A stretch of DNA of 64,000 bases from Streptosporangium brasiliense (GTDB taxonomy: Bacteria > Actinomycetota > Actinomycetes > Streptosporangiales > Streptosporangiaceae), in contig NZ_JAUSRB010000002.1 in assembly GCF_030811595.1 (NCBI RefSeq), forward strand, positions 7,626,001-7,690,000, given 5' to 3'. Position numbers and translations under genes: made by a program. The notes beneath the pieces were generated by a model that had not been told where the DNA came from, ran no database searches, and saw only the letters and a program-made list of their open reading frames with translations. Below, piece by piece: positions 42,293-50,480 of this stretch (its first letter is position 1; every line of letters begins with the position of its first letter).

Positions 42293-42493
42293 ACCGCACT
42301 CCGGCTCACGCCGAACCGCAATGTATGTGACGCCGCACACGGGTGGCCGGCAGTTGCTCAGAGCCATCCGTGGACCGGCGTCACCTCTTGGCTGAGCCGG
42401 CGTGCTGCCCTGAACAGGCCGGACGGGGGACACGCCCGCGCCGGGTGAGCCCGCCTGCGCTGGGTGAACCCCTTTCGTCCAGGTCTGTCGTCG

Positions 42494-43165
42494 TCAGGGG
42501 ATGTCATCGCCGAGCGAGCGCAGGATCGCGTCGGGAACCACCAGATCCGCCCGGTCCTTGGTCGTGGCGATCAGGTCGGCGTTCCGCTGGTCGGTCCCCA
42601 TCACCCATGCCACGGCCGCTTCATGGTCCTTGCCGAACCTCTCATGGCGGGAGACGAGGCGGCGCACCCGCTCGGCGGAGTCGAGGGCGCAGTACCAGAC
42701 CTCGTGGAGGCAGGGCCGGACGCGTGCCCAGTCGCCCTGGTCGAGAAGCAGGTAGTTCCCCTCGGTGATGACGATCCTGGCGGCCTTGGGCACGGGGATG
42801 CTGGCGGCGAGCGGCTGTTCGAGATCGCGCTCGAAGGCGGGCGCGTAGACGACGTCGTCCTCGTTGTCGCGCAGCCGGCGCAGCAGGGCCGCGTAGCCCG
42901 CCGCGTCGAAGGTGTCGGGTGCGCCCTTACGGTCGCGCCGTCCGAGCCGGTCGAGCTCGACGTCGGCGAGGTGGAAGCCGTCCATCGGCACGTGTGCCAC
43001 CCATTCCGCCGAGTGGCCGCGGGGTGCCGCCTGCCGTAGCAGACGCATCAGGTACTCCGCGAGCGTGGACTTGCCGGAACCCGGGCTTCCGGTGATTCCG
43101 AGCAGGACTCGTTCATGCCGCGTGGCCAGCGCGCGGGCCCGGTCCGCCAGGTCGTCGAGGGTCAT
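42494..43165 (-). CDS. Nucleoside/sugar kinase family protein, FrcK-like
   Basis: A 223-residue P-loop kinase of the phosphoribulokinase/uridine-kinase/PanK fold. Walker A is LLGITGSPGSGKSTLAEYLM; WVAHVPMDGFHLADVELDRL and IVITEGNYLLLDQGDWARV are the diagnostic stretches. FrcK, last gene of the rhizobial fructose operon frcBCAK, belongs to this family, and the order here fits. ATG 43165 overlaps the preceding stop (ATGA). It is last in the sugar operon and probably phosphorylates the imported or epimerised sugar; direct evidence is lacking. Confidence 0.82.
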   Translation of the reverse strand: MTLDDLADRARALATRHERVLLGITGSPGSGKSTLAEYLMRLLRQAAPRGHSAEWVAHVPMDGFHLADVELDRLGRRDRKGAPDTFDAAGYAALLRRLRDNEDDVVYAPAFERDLEQPLAASIPVPKAARIVITEGNYLLLDQGDWARVRPCLHEVWYCALDSAERVRRLVSRHERFGKDHEAAVAWVMGTDQRNADLIATTKDRADLVVPDAILRSLGDDIP

Positions 43166-44043
43166 CGAGAGCGGCTCGTGTGGAGTTGGTTGCCGATGAA
43201 CGCGCGGGCGTGGCGGGCCAGGTCCTCGCCGTCCGACCACAGGTTGCGCCAGATGGCCAGGTCGTTGGAGAGGCCGCGCATCACGACCGCCGAGGAGAAG
43301 GACTCGAAGGTGATCGTCCCACTGTATCCGATGTCGCCGAGCGCGTGGAAGAAGGCGGTGAAGTCGAGGTGCCCCGATCCGAGGTAGCCGCGGTGGTTCT
43401 CGCCCACGTGGACGTAGCCGAGCCGGTCCCCGACCTCGTGGACCGGCCGTACGAGATCGTCCTCCTCGATGTTCATGTGATACGTGTCGAGATGGATGAG
43501 CACGTTGTCCTCTCCGATGTCTTCGGCCAGGCGCAACGCGTCGTGCGCGGTGTTGACGACGTTGGTCTCGTAGCGGTTGCAGATCTCCAGCCCGAGCGTC
43601 ATGCTCTCGCCCGCGGCCTCCTGGGCCAGGCGGCGCAGCACTGTCACGACGTTGCGGCGTCCTGCGTCGGTGAGCGGCCTGCCGTACTTTCCCAGCGCGC
43701 TGTAGAGCGCGCCGGTGAAGTGGGTGCCGCCGAGCGCGCGGGTGATGGCGAGGGAGTCGTGCAGCAGCTTCTCGCCGCGCTCCACCACGGCGAGGTCCTC
43801 GCTGGAGACGTCGGCGTCGAAGGCGAGGCCGCGGGAGCAGGCGACGCCCAGGCCCGCCGACCGCAGGGCCTCACGCGCGGCGGCCACGTCGAGGTTCCCC
43901 GAGTCGTGCAGGGAGATCTCCAGCAGGTCGAAGCCGGTGGCCTCCGTCTTCTCGACGGCGTAGGCCACCGAGCGGGGGCTGGTGTCGCCGACCCATACCA
44001 GCGCGTGCACGCCGATCGGGTTGGTCGCGGTGTCAGTGGGCAT
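43162..44043 (-). CDS. Sugar phosphate isomerase/epimerase, ketose 3-epimerase-like TIM barrel
   Basis: A 293-residue AP-endonuclease-2-fold enzyme. Likely metal ligands are the Glu in LTLGLEICNRYETNVVNTAH, Asp/His in VLIHLDTYHMNIEEDDLVRP, the His of GYVHVGENHRGYLGSGHLDF and the Glu in TITFESFSSAVV. This arrangement matches D-tagatose/D-psicose 3-epimerases. Located between the ATPase and the kinase genes, it suggests that the imported sugar is a rare ketose, or fructose interconverted with psicose or tagatose. The stop overlaps the kinase start. Confidence 0.85.
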   Translation of the reverse strand: MPTDTATNPIGVHALVWVGDTSPRSVAYAVEKTEATGFDLLEISLHDSGNLDVAAAREALRSAGLGVACSRGLAFDADVSSEDLAVVERGEKLLHDSLAITRALGGTHFTGALYSALGKYGRPLTDAGRRNVVTVLRRLAQEAAGESMTLGLEICNRYETNVVNTAHDALRLAEDIGEDNVLIHLDTYHMNIEEDDLVRPVHEVGDRLGYVHVGENHRGYLGSGHLDFTAFFHALGDIGYSGTITFESFSSAVVMRGLSNDLAIWRNLWSDGEDLARHARAFIGNQLHTSRSR

Positions 44044-44073
44044 CGGAGGACTTCCTTAGGTCTCGTGACGTGG

Positions 44074-44862
44074 TCAGGTGGCGAGGGCGCCGGTGACGAG
44101 GGCGACGATCTCCTCGCCGGTGGTCTCCGCGGTGCGGCGCCCGCCCACGCAGCGGCCCGCACGCATCACCCACACCTGGTGGCTGAGCCGCATGACCTGC
44201 GCGAAGTTGTGGCTGATGATGAGCACGGCGTGCCCCTCGTCGCGCAGTCTGACGATGAGTTCCTCGACGCGGGCCGTCTCCTGGACGCCGAGCGCCGCGG
44301 TGGGCTCGTCCATGATGACGAGCTTGGAGCTGAAGCCGGTGGCTCGGCAGATGGCGACCGCCTGGCGCTGGCCGCCGGAGAGCCGCCGGACGCGGGATCC
44401 CACCGCGGGCACGTTGACCGCCAGTGTCGAGACCATCTCGCGGGAGCGGGCCTGCATGGCGCGCCGGTTGAGGAAGGCGAGGGGACCCAGCCTGCGGACG
44501 ATCTCGCGGTTGAGGAAGAGGTTCTGCCACACGGTGAGGTCCTCGACGAGCGCGAGGTTCTGGTGGACGGTCTCGATCCCGGCCTCGCGGGCGTCCTCGG
44601 GTGAGTGGAAGGCGATCTCCGCGCCGTCGAAGTAGATGTGCCCGCTGTCGGGCCGGTGGACCCCGGAGATGCAGCGCACCAGCGTGGACTTGCCGGCTCC
44701 GTTGTCGCCGACGAGGGCGGTGATCTCGCCGGGGCGCAGCGTGAGCGAGACGTCGATGAGCGCCTGGACACTGCCGAAGGCCAGGGAGACGTTCCGGCAG
44801 TCCAGGAGCACCTCGCCGGTGGGCGTGCCGGGCGTCGGCCGCTGAGTCATCTGTCCGGTCAT
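44074..44862 (-). CDS. Sugar ABC transporter ATPase, single-domain FrcA type
   Basis: A 262-residue ATPase of the ribose/fructose class. Unlike RbsA it has one nucleotide-binding domain, as in FrcA. Motifs: Walker A LVGDNGAGKSTLVRCISG, IETVHQNLALVEDLTVWQNL, signature VRRLSGGQRQAVAICRATG, Walker B KLVIMDEPTAALGVQETARV and the H-loop LIISHNFAQVMRL. The ATG at 44862 overlaps the permease stop. It powers import through the permease encoded upstream in the operon. Confidence 0.9.
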   Translation of the reverse strand: MTGQMTQRPTPGTPTGEVLLDCRNVSLAFGSVQALIDVSLTLRPGEITALVGDNGAGKSTLVRCISGVHRPDSGHIYFDGAEIAFHSPEDAREAGIETVHQNLALVEDLTVWQNLFLNREIVRRLGPLAFLNRRAMQARSREMVSTLAVNVPAVGSRVRRLSGGQRQAVAICRATGFSSKLVIMDEPTAALGVQETARVEELIVRLRDEGHAVLIISHNFAQVMRLSHQVWVMRAGRCVGGRRTAETTGEEIVALVTGALAT

Positions 44863-45833
44863 TGCTGGAACCTCATGAGGAGTGCGGCCAGCACCACGAC
44901 GATGCCGACGGCCAAGGGCTGGTAGAACTGCGACACGCCGAGCAGGGTGAGCCCGTTGACCAGCGCGACCAGCAGCAGCGCGCCGAAGAACGGGCCGATG
45001 ACGGTTCCCCGCCCGCCGAAGAGGCTGACCCCGCCGAGGACCACCGCGGCCACGGAGTTGAGCAGGAAGGCGGTGTTGGCGGCGGGTTCGGCCGCGCCGA
45101 TCCTGGCGACCAGCAGGATCGCGCTCAGACCGGCGAGCAGGCCGCTGATCAGGTAGACGGCGAGCTTGATGCGCCTGGTGCTGATGCCCATGGCCGTCGC
45201 GGACTCCGGCGCCCCTCCGGTGGCGAACAGGTGGGTGCCGAAGCGGGTGTGGAACAGCGCCACGTGCGCCGCCACCGCGACCACCACCGCGATGACGAAC
45301 GACCAGCCGAAGATCCCGACGCCTCCGGTGGACAGCTTCAGCAACTTCGGATCGATGATCGTCACGGGTTTCCCGTCGGACAGGATCAGGGCGAGTCCCG
45401 AGGCGGCCGACAGCATCCCGAGGGTCACGATGAAGTCGGCGATCCTGCCCCAGGCGATGATCAGCCCGTTGAGCGCGCCGGCCGCCCCGGCGCCGAGCAC
45501 CGCCAGCAGGCACGCCGGCGCCAGGCCGAGGCCGGCCGCGTACGCCTGGCCGAACACGACCGCGCCCAGGGTCATCACCGAGGCGATCGACAGGTCGATG
45601 CCCGCGGTGGCGATCACGAAGGTCTGCCCCACCGCGAGGATGATCAGGATCGCGGCGGCGACCAGCATCGAGGAGATGTTGCCCATGCTCAGGAACGTGG
45701 GGTTCAGCGCCTGGAAGACGATCACGAGCACGATCAGCCCGACGAGGGCCGCCCATTCGGCCCAGAAGCTCGCGTCCTTCAGCCGCGCGGGCCAGGCCTG
45801 CCCTTCGCCGGCCGTCAGTGTGGTGTTTGCCAT
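44859..45833 (-). CDS. Sugar ABC transporter permease, FrcC/RbsC type
   Basis: A 324-residue permease with about eight to ten membrane segments. Family motifs include NPTFLSMGNISSMLVAAAIL, VIATAGIDLSIASVMTLGAV and the EAA-like FATGGAPESATAMGISTRRI loop. GGVSLFGGRGTVIGPFFGAL is also typical. ATG 45833 (MANTTLTAGEGQ) is better spaced from GAGGGG than the upstream GTG 45842. It pairs with the FrcA-like ATPase and receives sugar from the binding protein encoded 37 bp upstream. Confidence 0.9.
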   Translation of the reverse strand: MANTTLTAGEGQAWPARLKDASFWAEWAALVGLIVLVIVFQALNPTFLSMGNISSMLVAAAILIILAVGQTFVIATAGIDLSIASVMTLGAVVFGQAYAAGLGLAPACLLAVLGAGAAGALNGLIIAWGRIADFIVTLGMLSAASGLALILSDGKPVTIIDPKLLKLSTGGVGIFGWSFVIAVVVAVAAHVALFHTRFGTHLFATGGAPESATAMGISTRRIKLAVYLISGLLAGLSAILLVARIGAAEPAANTAFLLNSVAAVVLGGVSLFGGRGTVIGPFFGALLLVALVNGLTLLGVSQFYQPLAVGIVVVLAALLMRFQQ

Positions 45834-45870
45834 GCGTGTCACCCCTCGTTCCGCGGGACGGTGTCCGCGG

Positions 45871-46923
45871 CTACTTGATGAGGTTCTTGATCGGGTCGCT
45901 GTAGGCGCCGAACGGCTTCGGCGTGGCCGCCAAGGCCTTGTCGGCGTTGTCCTTGGTGACGACTTCGACCGGGGCCTTCACATGGGAGGGCAGCGTTTTG
46001 CCGCTCGTCGCAGCCTGGCACGCCTCGATGCCCATCACGCCGATCACATACGGGTACTGGGCGACGGTGCCGTCCAGGGTGCCCGCCTTGACCGCCTCCA
46101 GGGCGTCCTTGATGCCGTCCACGCTGATGACCTTCACCTTGCCGGCCTTGCCGGCGTTGGCCACGGCACGTGCCACGCCCAGCCCCATGTCGTCGTTGGC
46201 GACGAAGAAGCCGGCCAGGTCGGGCTGCGCCTGCATCACGTCGGTCGCGGCGGTCAGCGCGGTCTGGCGGTCCCAGTTGGCGGCGACCGTCTGCACGATC
46301 TTCAGGTTGGGGCCGATCCCCTGCTGGAAGCCTCCGAGCCTGGCGCCGCTGGTCACGTCGCCCGCGATGCCGCCGACGGACGCGACCTTGCCGCCGGAGG
46401 GCAGGAGCTGGGTCATCCGCTGCCCGGCCATCTTGCCGGCCTCGGTGTTGTCGGTGCCGATGTAGGTGGCGAGCTTGACCTCGGCGCTCTTGGCGGCCTG
46501 GGGGTCGACCGGGCTGTCGATGTTGACGATGGCCTTGTTCATCGCGGACAGCCTGGCGAGCCCCTGGATGAGGTTCGTGCCCGAGATCGGGTTGACCACG
46601 TAGCAGGAGAAGTCCTGGCCGCTGAGGCTGTTCAGCTTGTCCGCCTGGCCGGTCGTGTCGGTGATGGAGTTGGCGGCCTGGACCGTGACGGTGGCCCGGG
46701 CCGCGCGGGCCTGATCGTCGATGCCCTGTTTCATCGTCTGGAAGAACGGGTTGTCCAGGCCCTTGATCACTGCGGCGATCCGGGGAGCCGCGGCGGCCCG
46801 TTCTCCGGTCGCGGCGGCCGAGCCGGCGGGCAGGCCGGAGCCGTAGGCCCCCAGCACGAGGGCGCCGACGGCGGCGAGCGCGCCGGCTGCCGCCACGCGA
46901 CGGCGTCTGGCGTTGACGTACAT
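45871..46923 (-). CDS. Sugar ABC transporter substrate-binding protein lacking the lipobox Cys
   Basis: A 350-residue periplasmic-binding-protein type I (RbsB/FrcB-like) protein. A basic N-terminus and hydrophobic AAAGALAAVGALVLGAYGSG form the export signal. Where a Gram-positive lipoprotein needs LGAC, this one has LGAY (codon TAC, one base from TGC), so it should not be lipidated. The mature domain is normal: IAAVIKGLDNPFFQTMKQGI, NPISGTNLIQGLARL, DLAGFFVANDDMGLGVARAV and DGTVAQYPYVIGVMGIEACQ. First gene of the operon, divergent from the ROK regulator. Loss of the anchor may release the receptor or disable uptake, unless another signal retains it. Confidence 0.87.
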   Translation of the reverse strand: MYVNARRRRVAAAGALAAVGALVLGAYGSGLPAGSAAATGERAAAAPRIAAVIKGLDNPFFQTMKQGIDDQARAARATVTVQAANSITDTTGQADKLNSLSGQDFSCYVVNPISGTNLIQGLARLSAMNKAIVNIDSPVDPQAAKSAEVKLATYIGTDNTEAGKMAGQRMTQLLPSGGKVASVGGIAGDVTSGARLGGFQQGIGPNLKIVQTVAANWDRQTALTAATDVMQAQPDLAGFFVANDDMGLGVARAVANAGKAGKVKVISVDGIKDALEAVKAGTLDGTVAQYPYVIGVMGIEACQAATSGKTLPSHVKAPVEVVTKDNADKALAATPKPFGAYSDPIKNLIK

Positions 46924-46985
46924 CGGATGCCCCTTTCGGCGTAGATGTCCGAAACGTAACCTCTCTTCTGACGTCCAAAAACCTG

Positions 46986-47043
46986 TCTTTCGACTTATCT
47001 GGTCGAAAGATTCTTGACTTACGCCTAGTTACCGGCATAGCTA
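46986..47043. promoter_or_regulatory. ROK operator dyad and promoter between regulator and sugar operon
   Basis: TCTTTCGAC (46986-46994) and GTCGAAAGA (47002-47010) form a perfect 9-bp dyad with a 7-bp spacer, 10 bp or so from a TTGACT (47014-47019) and a TAGCTA (47038-47043) spaced 18 bp toward the ROK gene. The 130-bp gap is A+T-richer than its surroundings. Position between the divergent genes makes it the likely binding site of the ROK protein. Confidence 0.65.
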
Positions 47044-47053
47044 CAGTGGGGCT

Positions 47054-48265
47054 ATGCGCACCACACCCCTCGCCACGCCGAGGATGGGAGCGAGCAGCGG
47101 CGAGATCCTCAGCCTGTTCCGGGACGTCCCCGACGGCCTCACCAAGTCCGACGTGGTGCGTCTTACCGGCCTCTCCCGCACCACGGTCAACCAACGGCTC
47201 GAGGGCCTCCTGACCGCCGGGCTGGTGATCCCGGGCCCGGGAGAGGCCAAGACCCGCGGCAGGCCCGCGGGCCAGTTCGTTGTCAACCGCGACCGCGGCG
47301 TCCTGCTCGTCGCCGACATCGGTGCCACCGCGCTGCGGACCGCGCTCTGCGACCTGGGCGGGAGGGTGCGGATCGAGCGGGCGACGTGGGCCGACGTCAC
47401 CGCGGGCCCCGAGACCGTCCTCAGGATCGTCGAGAAGCTCTTCACGGAGATCCTCCACGACGCCGGACAGACCCCCGACGCGGTGCTCGGCGTCGGGCTC
47501 GACGTTCCCGGCCCCGTCGACTTCGCCACGGGACGCGTGGTCAGCCCACCGATCATGACCGGCTGGCATGGTTTCGACATCCCCGGATGGTTCAGACCCC
47601 AGTACGACTGCCCCGTCCTGGTCGACAAGGACGTCAACGCCATGGCGTACGGCGAGCAGCGCCTGCGCCATCCCGACGTCCCGCACCTCCTCATGGTCAA
47701 GATCGGCACCGGGGTGGGCACCGGCCTCATCGCCGACGGGCGGGTGCACCGCGGCGCCGACGGCGCGGCAGGAGACATCGGCCACATCCAGGTCATGGCC
47801 GAGGGAGTGGCCGAACCGCCCGTCTGCCGCTGCGGCAACTCCGGCTGCCTGGAGTCCTACGCCGGCGGCTGGGCTCTGGTACGCGACCTGCGGGCGGCGG
47901 GCCGTGAGGTCACCACCGTCGACGACGCCGTGCGGCTGATCCGCGGCGGCGACCCCGTCGCGGTACGGCTCGCCCGCCGGGCCGCCCGCATCCTCGGAGG
48001 CGCCCTCGCGGACACGGTCAACCTGTTCAACCCCCGCGTCATCGCGATCTGCGGCCAGCTCGCCCACACCGACGAACTCCTCTTCGCCGGCATCCGGGAG
48101 ATCGTCTACCGGCGGTCCCTCCCGCTGGCGACCCGCAACCTGCAGATCGTCCGCAGCGATCTGGACCCGCGCACGGGCGTTCTCGGGCTCGCGCAACTCC
48201 TGGTGGACGGGCTCTACTCCCCCGAACGGGTCCAGGAGCTCATCGACCGCGCCATGGCCCAGTAG
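47054..48265 (+). CDS. ROK-family transcriptional regulator, FrcR/NagC-like
   Basis: A 403-residue regulator. The N-terminal winged helix (about 12-75) reads EILSLFRDVPDGLTKSDVVR and LTGLSRTTVNQRLEGLLTAG. The ROK sugar-kinase-like domain has VLLVADIGATALRTALCDLG, HLLMVKIGTGVGTGLIADG and the zinc-binding pattern VCRCGNSGCLESYAGG. It should bind the imported sugar or its phosphate and release the dyad at 46986-47010, inducing the divergent sugar operon. FrcR of rhizobia is also a ROK protein. Confidence 0.9.
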   Translation: MRTTPLATPRMGASSGEILSLFRDVPDGLTKSDVVRLTGLSRTTVNQRLEGLLTAGLVIPGPGEAKTRGRPAGQFVVNRDRGVLLVADIGATALRTALCDLGGRVRIERATWADVTAGPETVLRIVEKLFTEILHDAGQTPDAVLGVGLDVPGPVDFATGRVVSPPIMTGWHGFDIPGWFRPQYDCPVLVDKDVNAMAYGEQRLRHPDVPHLLMVKIGTGVGTGLIADGRVHRGADGAAGDIGHIQVMAEGVAEPPVCRCGNSGCLESYAGGWALVRDLRAAGREVTTVDDAVRLIRGGDPVAVRLARRAARILGGALADTVNLFNPRVIAICGQLAHTDELLFAGIREIVYRRSLPLATRNLQIVRSDLDPRTGVLGLAQLLVDGLYSPERVQELIDRAMAQ

Positions 48266-48390
48266 TGCTTCCGGACAGACAGGCCACATGATCTGGTCCG
48301 GTCCTGACCACCCCCGCATCGCCCTGAGGATCCGCGAATTCCTCGCCGCAGGCTGAGCGCGGCTGCCGCTTCTCGCGTCTCGGGCTGGGG

Positions 48391-48849
48391 TCAGCCGGTC
48401 TGCTGGTGCCAGCGGTGCAGCAGGGCGGGGAGCTCACCAAGCAGGAATCCGTAGAAGGCGTGCATCTGGGTCAGGCGCTGACGGGCGGGATCGTCCTCAT
48501 CAGTGGCGGCGATCCCGGCGGCCGCAGCCTGGAGCATGGCCTGGATGACGGTGTTCTGGCTGGTGAACAGGGTGGCCCAGGCGTCGTCACGGAGCCGGTA
48601 GTGCTCGCGTCGGCTGCCGGGCGATGGCAGGCGTTCGATCAGCCCGACCGTCAGCAGGGATTTGATCGCGCCCGAGACCGAGCCTGCGCTGGCCTCCAGC
48701 CGCGTCGCGATCTCGCCGGCGGTGACGCTGTCCTGGTCGGTGAACAGGAAGACCGCCAGGGTGCGCGCGGCCATGCGCTGGAGCCCGCCCTCGATCAACG
48801 TCAGGGCCAGCCGTTCCGCCGCCTGCCACTGCTCATGCCGGTCGTCCAT
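48391..48849 (-). CDS. GbsR/MarR-type transcriptional regulator
   Basis: A 152-residue winged-helix protein; AAGGAGG precedes ATG 48849. It has LIEGGLQRMAARTLAVFLFT, VTAGEIATRLEASAGSVSGA, IKSLLTVGLIERLPSPGSRR and a long C-terminal helix (DDPARQRLTQMHAFYGFLLG), fitting the GbsR-like group that often controls neighbouring transporters or enzymes. Two palindromes follow its start, toward the divergent hydrolase remnant. As that target is decayed, it may now serve the epimerase and monooxygenase genes beyond. Confidence 0.87.
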   Translation of the reverse strand: MDDRHEQWQAAERLALTLIEGGLQRMAARTLAVFLFTDQDSVTAGEIATRLEASAGSVSGAIKSLLTVGLIERLPSPGSRREHYRLRDDAWATLFTSQNTVIQAMLQAAAAGIAATDEDDPARQRLTQMHAFYGFLLGELPALLHRWHQQTG

Positions 48850-48895
48850 GTGTTCGCCTCCTTGAGGAGAAACAGGATACCGAACACCATGACAC

Positions 48896-48911
48896 TTCAG
48901 AAATTTCTGAA
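48896..48911. promoter_or_regulatory. 16-bp perfect palindrome, likely GbsR/MarR operator
   Basis: TTCAGAAATTTCTGAA is perfectly symmetrical, A+T-rich, and lies 46 bp upstream of the regulator's start, in the divergent promoter region. Confidence 0.6.
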
Positions 48912-48929
48912 AAGTCGGTATATTGCTGG

Positions 48930-48957
48930 CATCGAACCTCTCGCGAGAGGTTCGATG
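48930..48957. promoter_or_regulatory. 28-bp perfect palindrome
   Basis: CATCGAACCTCTCG is followed immediately by its complete reverse complement, giving 28 bp of uninterrupted symmetry, 40 bp centre to centre from the palindrome at 48896-48911. No loop exists, so it suits a DNA dyad better than an RNA hairpin. It lies upstream of the CocE remnant and the epimerase operon and may be a second operator. Confidence 0.6.
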
Positions 48958-49021
48958 GTGTGCCGGGAAGCCTGGTCGGCGATGTGACATCTCATCAGCC
49001 TCGACAGGAAGTTGACCGGCC

Positions 49022-49462
49022 ATGACCCTGCTCAGCCGTTTGTACGGCGTGCGCCCCGCCCTTCGTCACCGGGTGCGCGCCCGGCGGAACGTAGAGATCC
49101 CAGCCGCTACCGCTACGACCCCACCGACCCCACCGACCCCACCCCCACGGTCGGTGGCACGCAGGTGGGCCTTTCGGCGGGGGCGAAGGACAACCGCGCC
49201 ATCGAGGCCAGAGCCGACATGCTCACCTTCACCACCGCGCCTCCGGTCGAAGACGTCGAGGCTGTGGGCCCGGTCCGCGTGCGGTTGCACGCGCGCTCGG
49301 CCAACCCGAACGTCGACTACTTCGCCCGGGTGTGCGCGGTGGACGCGCGCTGCCGATCGGTCAACGTGTGCGACGGCATCGTCCGGCTCGCAGCACGAGA
49401 TCTTCCACGACCACCAGCATCCGTCAGCCCTCTGGTTTCCTCTTACTCCAGGAGCATCGTGA
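49022..49462 (+). pseudogene. CocE/NonD-family hydrolase, heavily deleted
   Basis: Three separated pieces of one protein survive. The start (TLLSRLYGVRPAL, RRNVEIP) resembles the family N-terminus. A middle piece in another frame (YDPTDPTPTVGG, VGLSAGAKDNRAIEARADML, FTTAPPVEDVEAVGPVRVRL, NPNVDYFARVCAVDARCRSV, NVCDGIVRL) is the X-Pro dipeptidyl-peptidase C-terminal beta domain. The end (HEIFHDHQHPSALWFPL) is again in the first frame. The whole alpha/beta-hydrolase catalytic domain is missing. The stop at 49460-49462 overlaps the GTG of the next gene (GTGA), so the remnant may still act as a translated leader. Confidence 0.8.
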
Positions 49463-50463
49463 AAGTACTTGTTCTCGGCGGCACCCACCATGTGGGCCGC
49501 GCGATCGTCGAGGCCGCGCTGGAGCGCGGCGATGAGGTGAGCACGCTCAACCGCGGCCTCAGCCGCGACCCCGCGCCCGGGGTACGGGCGCTGATCGCCG
49601 ACCGCACCGACCCCGAGGCTGTCCGCCGGGCGCTGGGCGGCCAGGAATGGGACGCGGTCGTCGACACCTGGGCCTGGGCGCCGCGGGTGGTGCGCGAGGC
49701 CGCCCGCCTGCTGTCCGGCCGGGCCGGGCACTACGGATACGTCTCCAGTCGAGGCGTGCACCGCTGGCCCTGGCCTGCGGGCGCCGACGAGCAGGCGCCC
49801 CTGGTCGACGGCGACCCCGGCAGCACGGACGACGCCGACTACGCCGCGGCCAAGCGCGGCGGCGAACTCGCCGTCCTGGAATCCTTCCCCGGAGCGGCGC
49901 TGCTGGCCAGAGCCGGGATGATCCTGGGCCCGTATGAGGACGTCGGCCGCATCCCGTGGTGGCTGCGCCGTCTGGAGAAGGGCGGCCGGGTCCTGGCCCC
50001 CGCACCGGCCGAGACGCCCCTGCAGTACCTGGACGTCCGGGACCTGGCCGCCTGGATGCTTTCCTCCGCTGAACGCGGCCTGAGCGGCGCCTTCACCGTG
50101 ACCGGGCCGCCGGGCGCGATCACCCTCGGCGACCTGCTCACCACGGCGCTGGACGTCACCGGCTTCGACACCGAACTGGTGTGGGCCCAGCCGGAGCTGC
50201 TGCTACGGCACGGCCTGCCGCTCGGCATGGAGCTCGGGCTACGCATGCCCGACGGCAGCGCGCCGAGCGGCATGCACGACGCCGACGTCAGCGCCGCCCT
50301 GGCCGAAGGGCTCACCACGCGCCCGCTGCGTGAGACCCTCGCCGACACCTGGGCCTGGCTGCAGGCCGAAGGCGACCCGGCGCCCCGCACGGACGCGCCC
50401 TCCCCCGACACCTGGCTGGATGCCGCCGCGGAACAGCGGCTGCTCGACCAGCTCTCCCACTAA
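49459..50463 (+). CDS. NAD-dependent epimerase/dehydratase family protein
   Basis: A 334-residue extended-SDR protein. GTG 49459 follows AGGAG (49450-49454). The nucleotide motif is VKVLVLGGTHHVGRAIVEAA. DADYAAAKRGGELAVLE holds the YxxxK equivalent (YAAAK), and AGMILGPYEDVGRIPWWLRR and TPLQYLDVRDLAAWMLSSAE are typical of the reductase/epimerase group that includes RNA-binding CSP41-like proteins. Substrate unknown. Its start is overlapped by the stop of the CocE remnant, and the FAD monooxygenase follows after 17 bp. Confidence 0.85.
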   Translation: MKVLVLGGTHHVGRAIVEAALERGDEVSTLNRGLSRDPAPGVRALIADRTDPEAVRRALGGQEWDAVVDTWAWAPRVVREAARLLSGRAGHYGYVSSRGVHRWPWPAGADEQAPLVDGDPGSTDDADYAAAKRGGELAVLESFPGAALLARAGMILGPYEDVGRIPWWLRRLEKGGRVLAPAPAETPLQYLDVRDLAAWMLSSAERGLSGAFTVTGPPGAITLGDLLTTALDVTGFDTELVWAQPELLLRHGLPLGMELGLRMPDGSAPSGMHDADVSAALAEGLTTRPLRETLADTWAWLQAEGDPAPRTDAPSPDTWLDAAAEQRLLDQLSH

Positions 50464-50480
50464 GGAACTCGACGACTTTC

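Noticed and set aside
48288..48356. 22-codon frame reading MIWSGPDHPRIALRIREFLA after the ROK gene
   Set aside because: It resembles the last helix of an alpha/beta hydrolase and may be a tiny remnant, but is too short to call.
48930..48957. 28-bp palindrome as a transcription terminator
   Set aside because: It has no loop, no neighbouring gene end on the plus strand, and lies in a divergent promoter region, so an operator is more likely.
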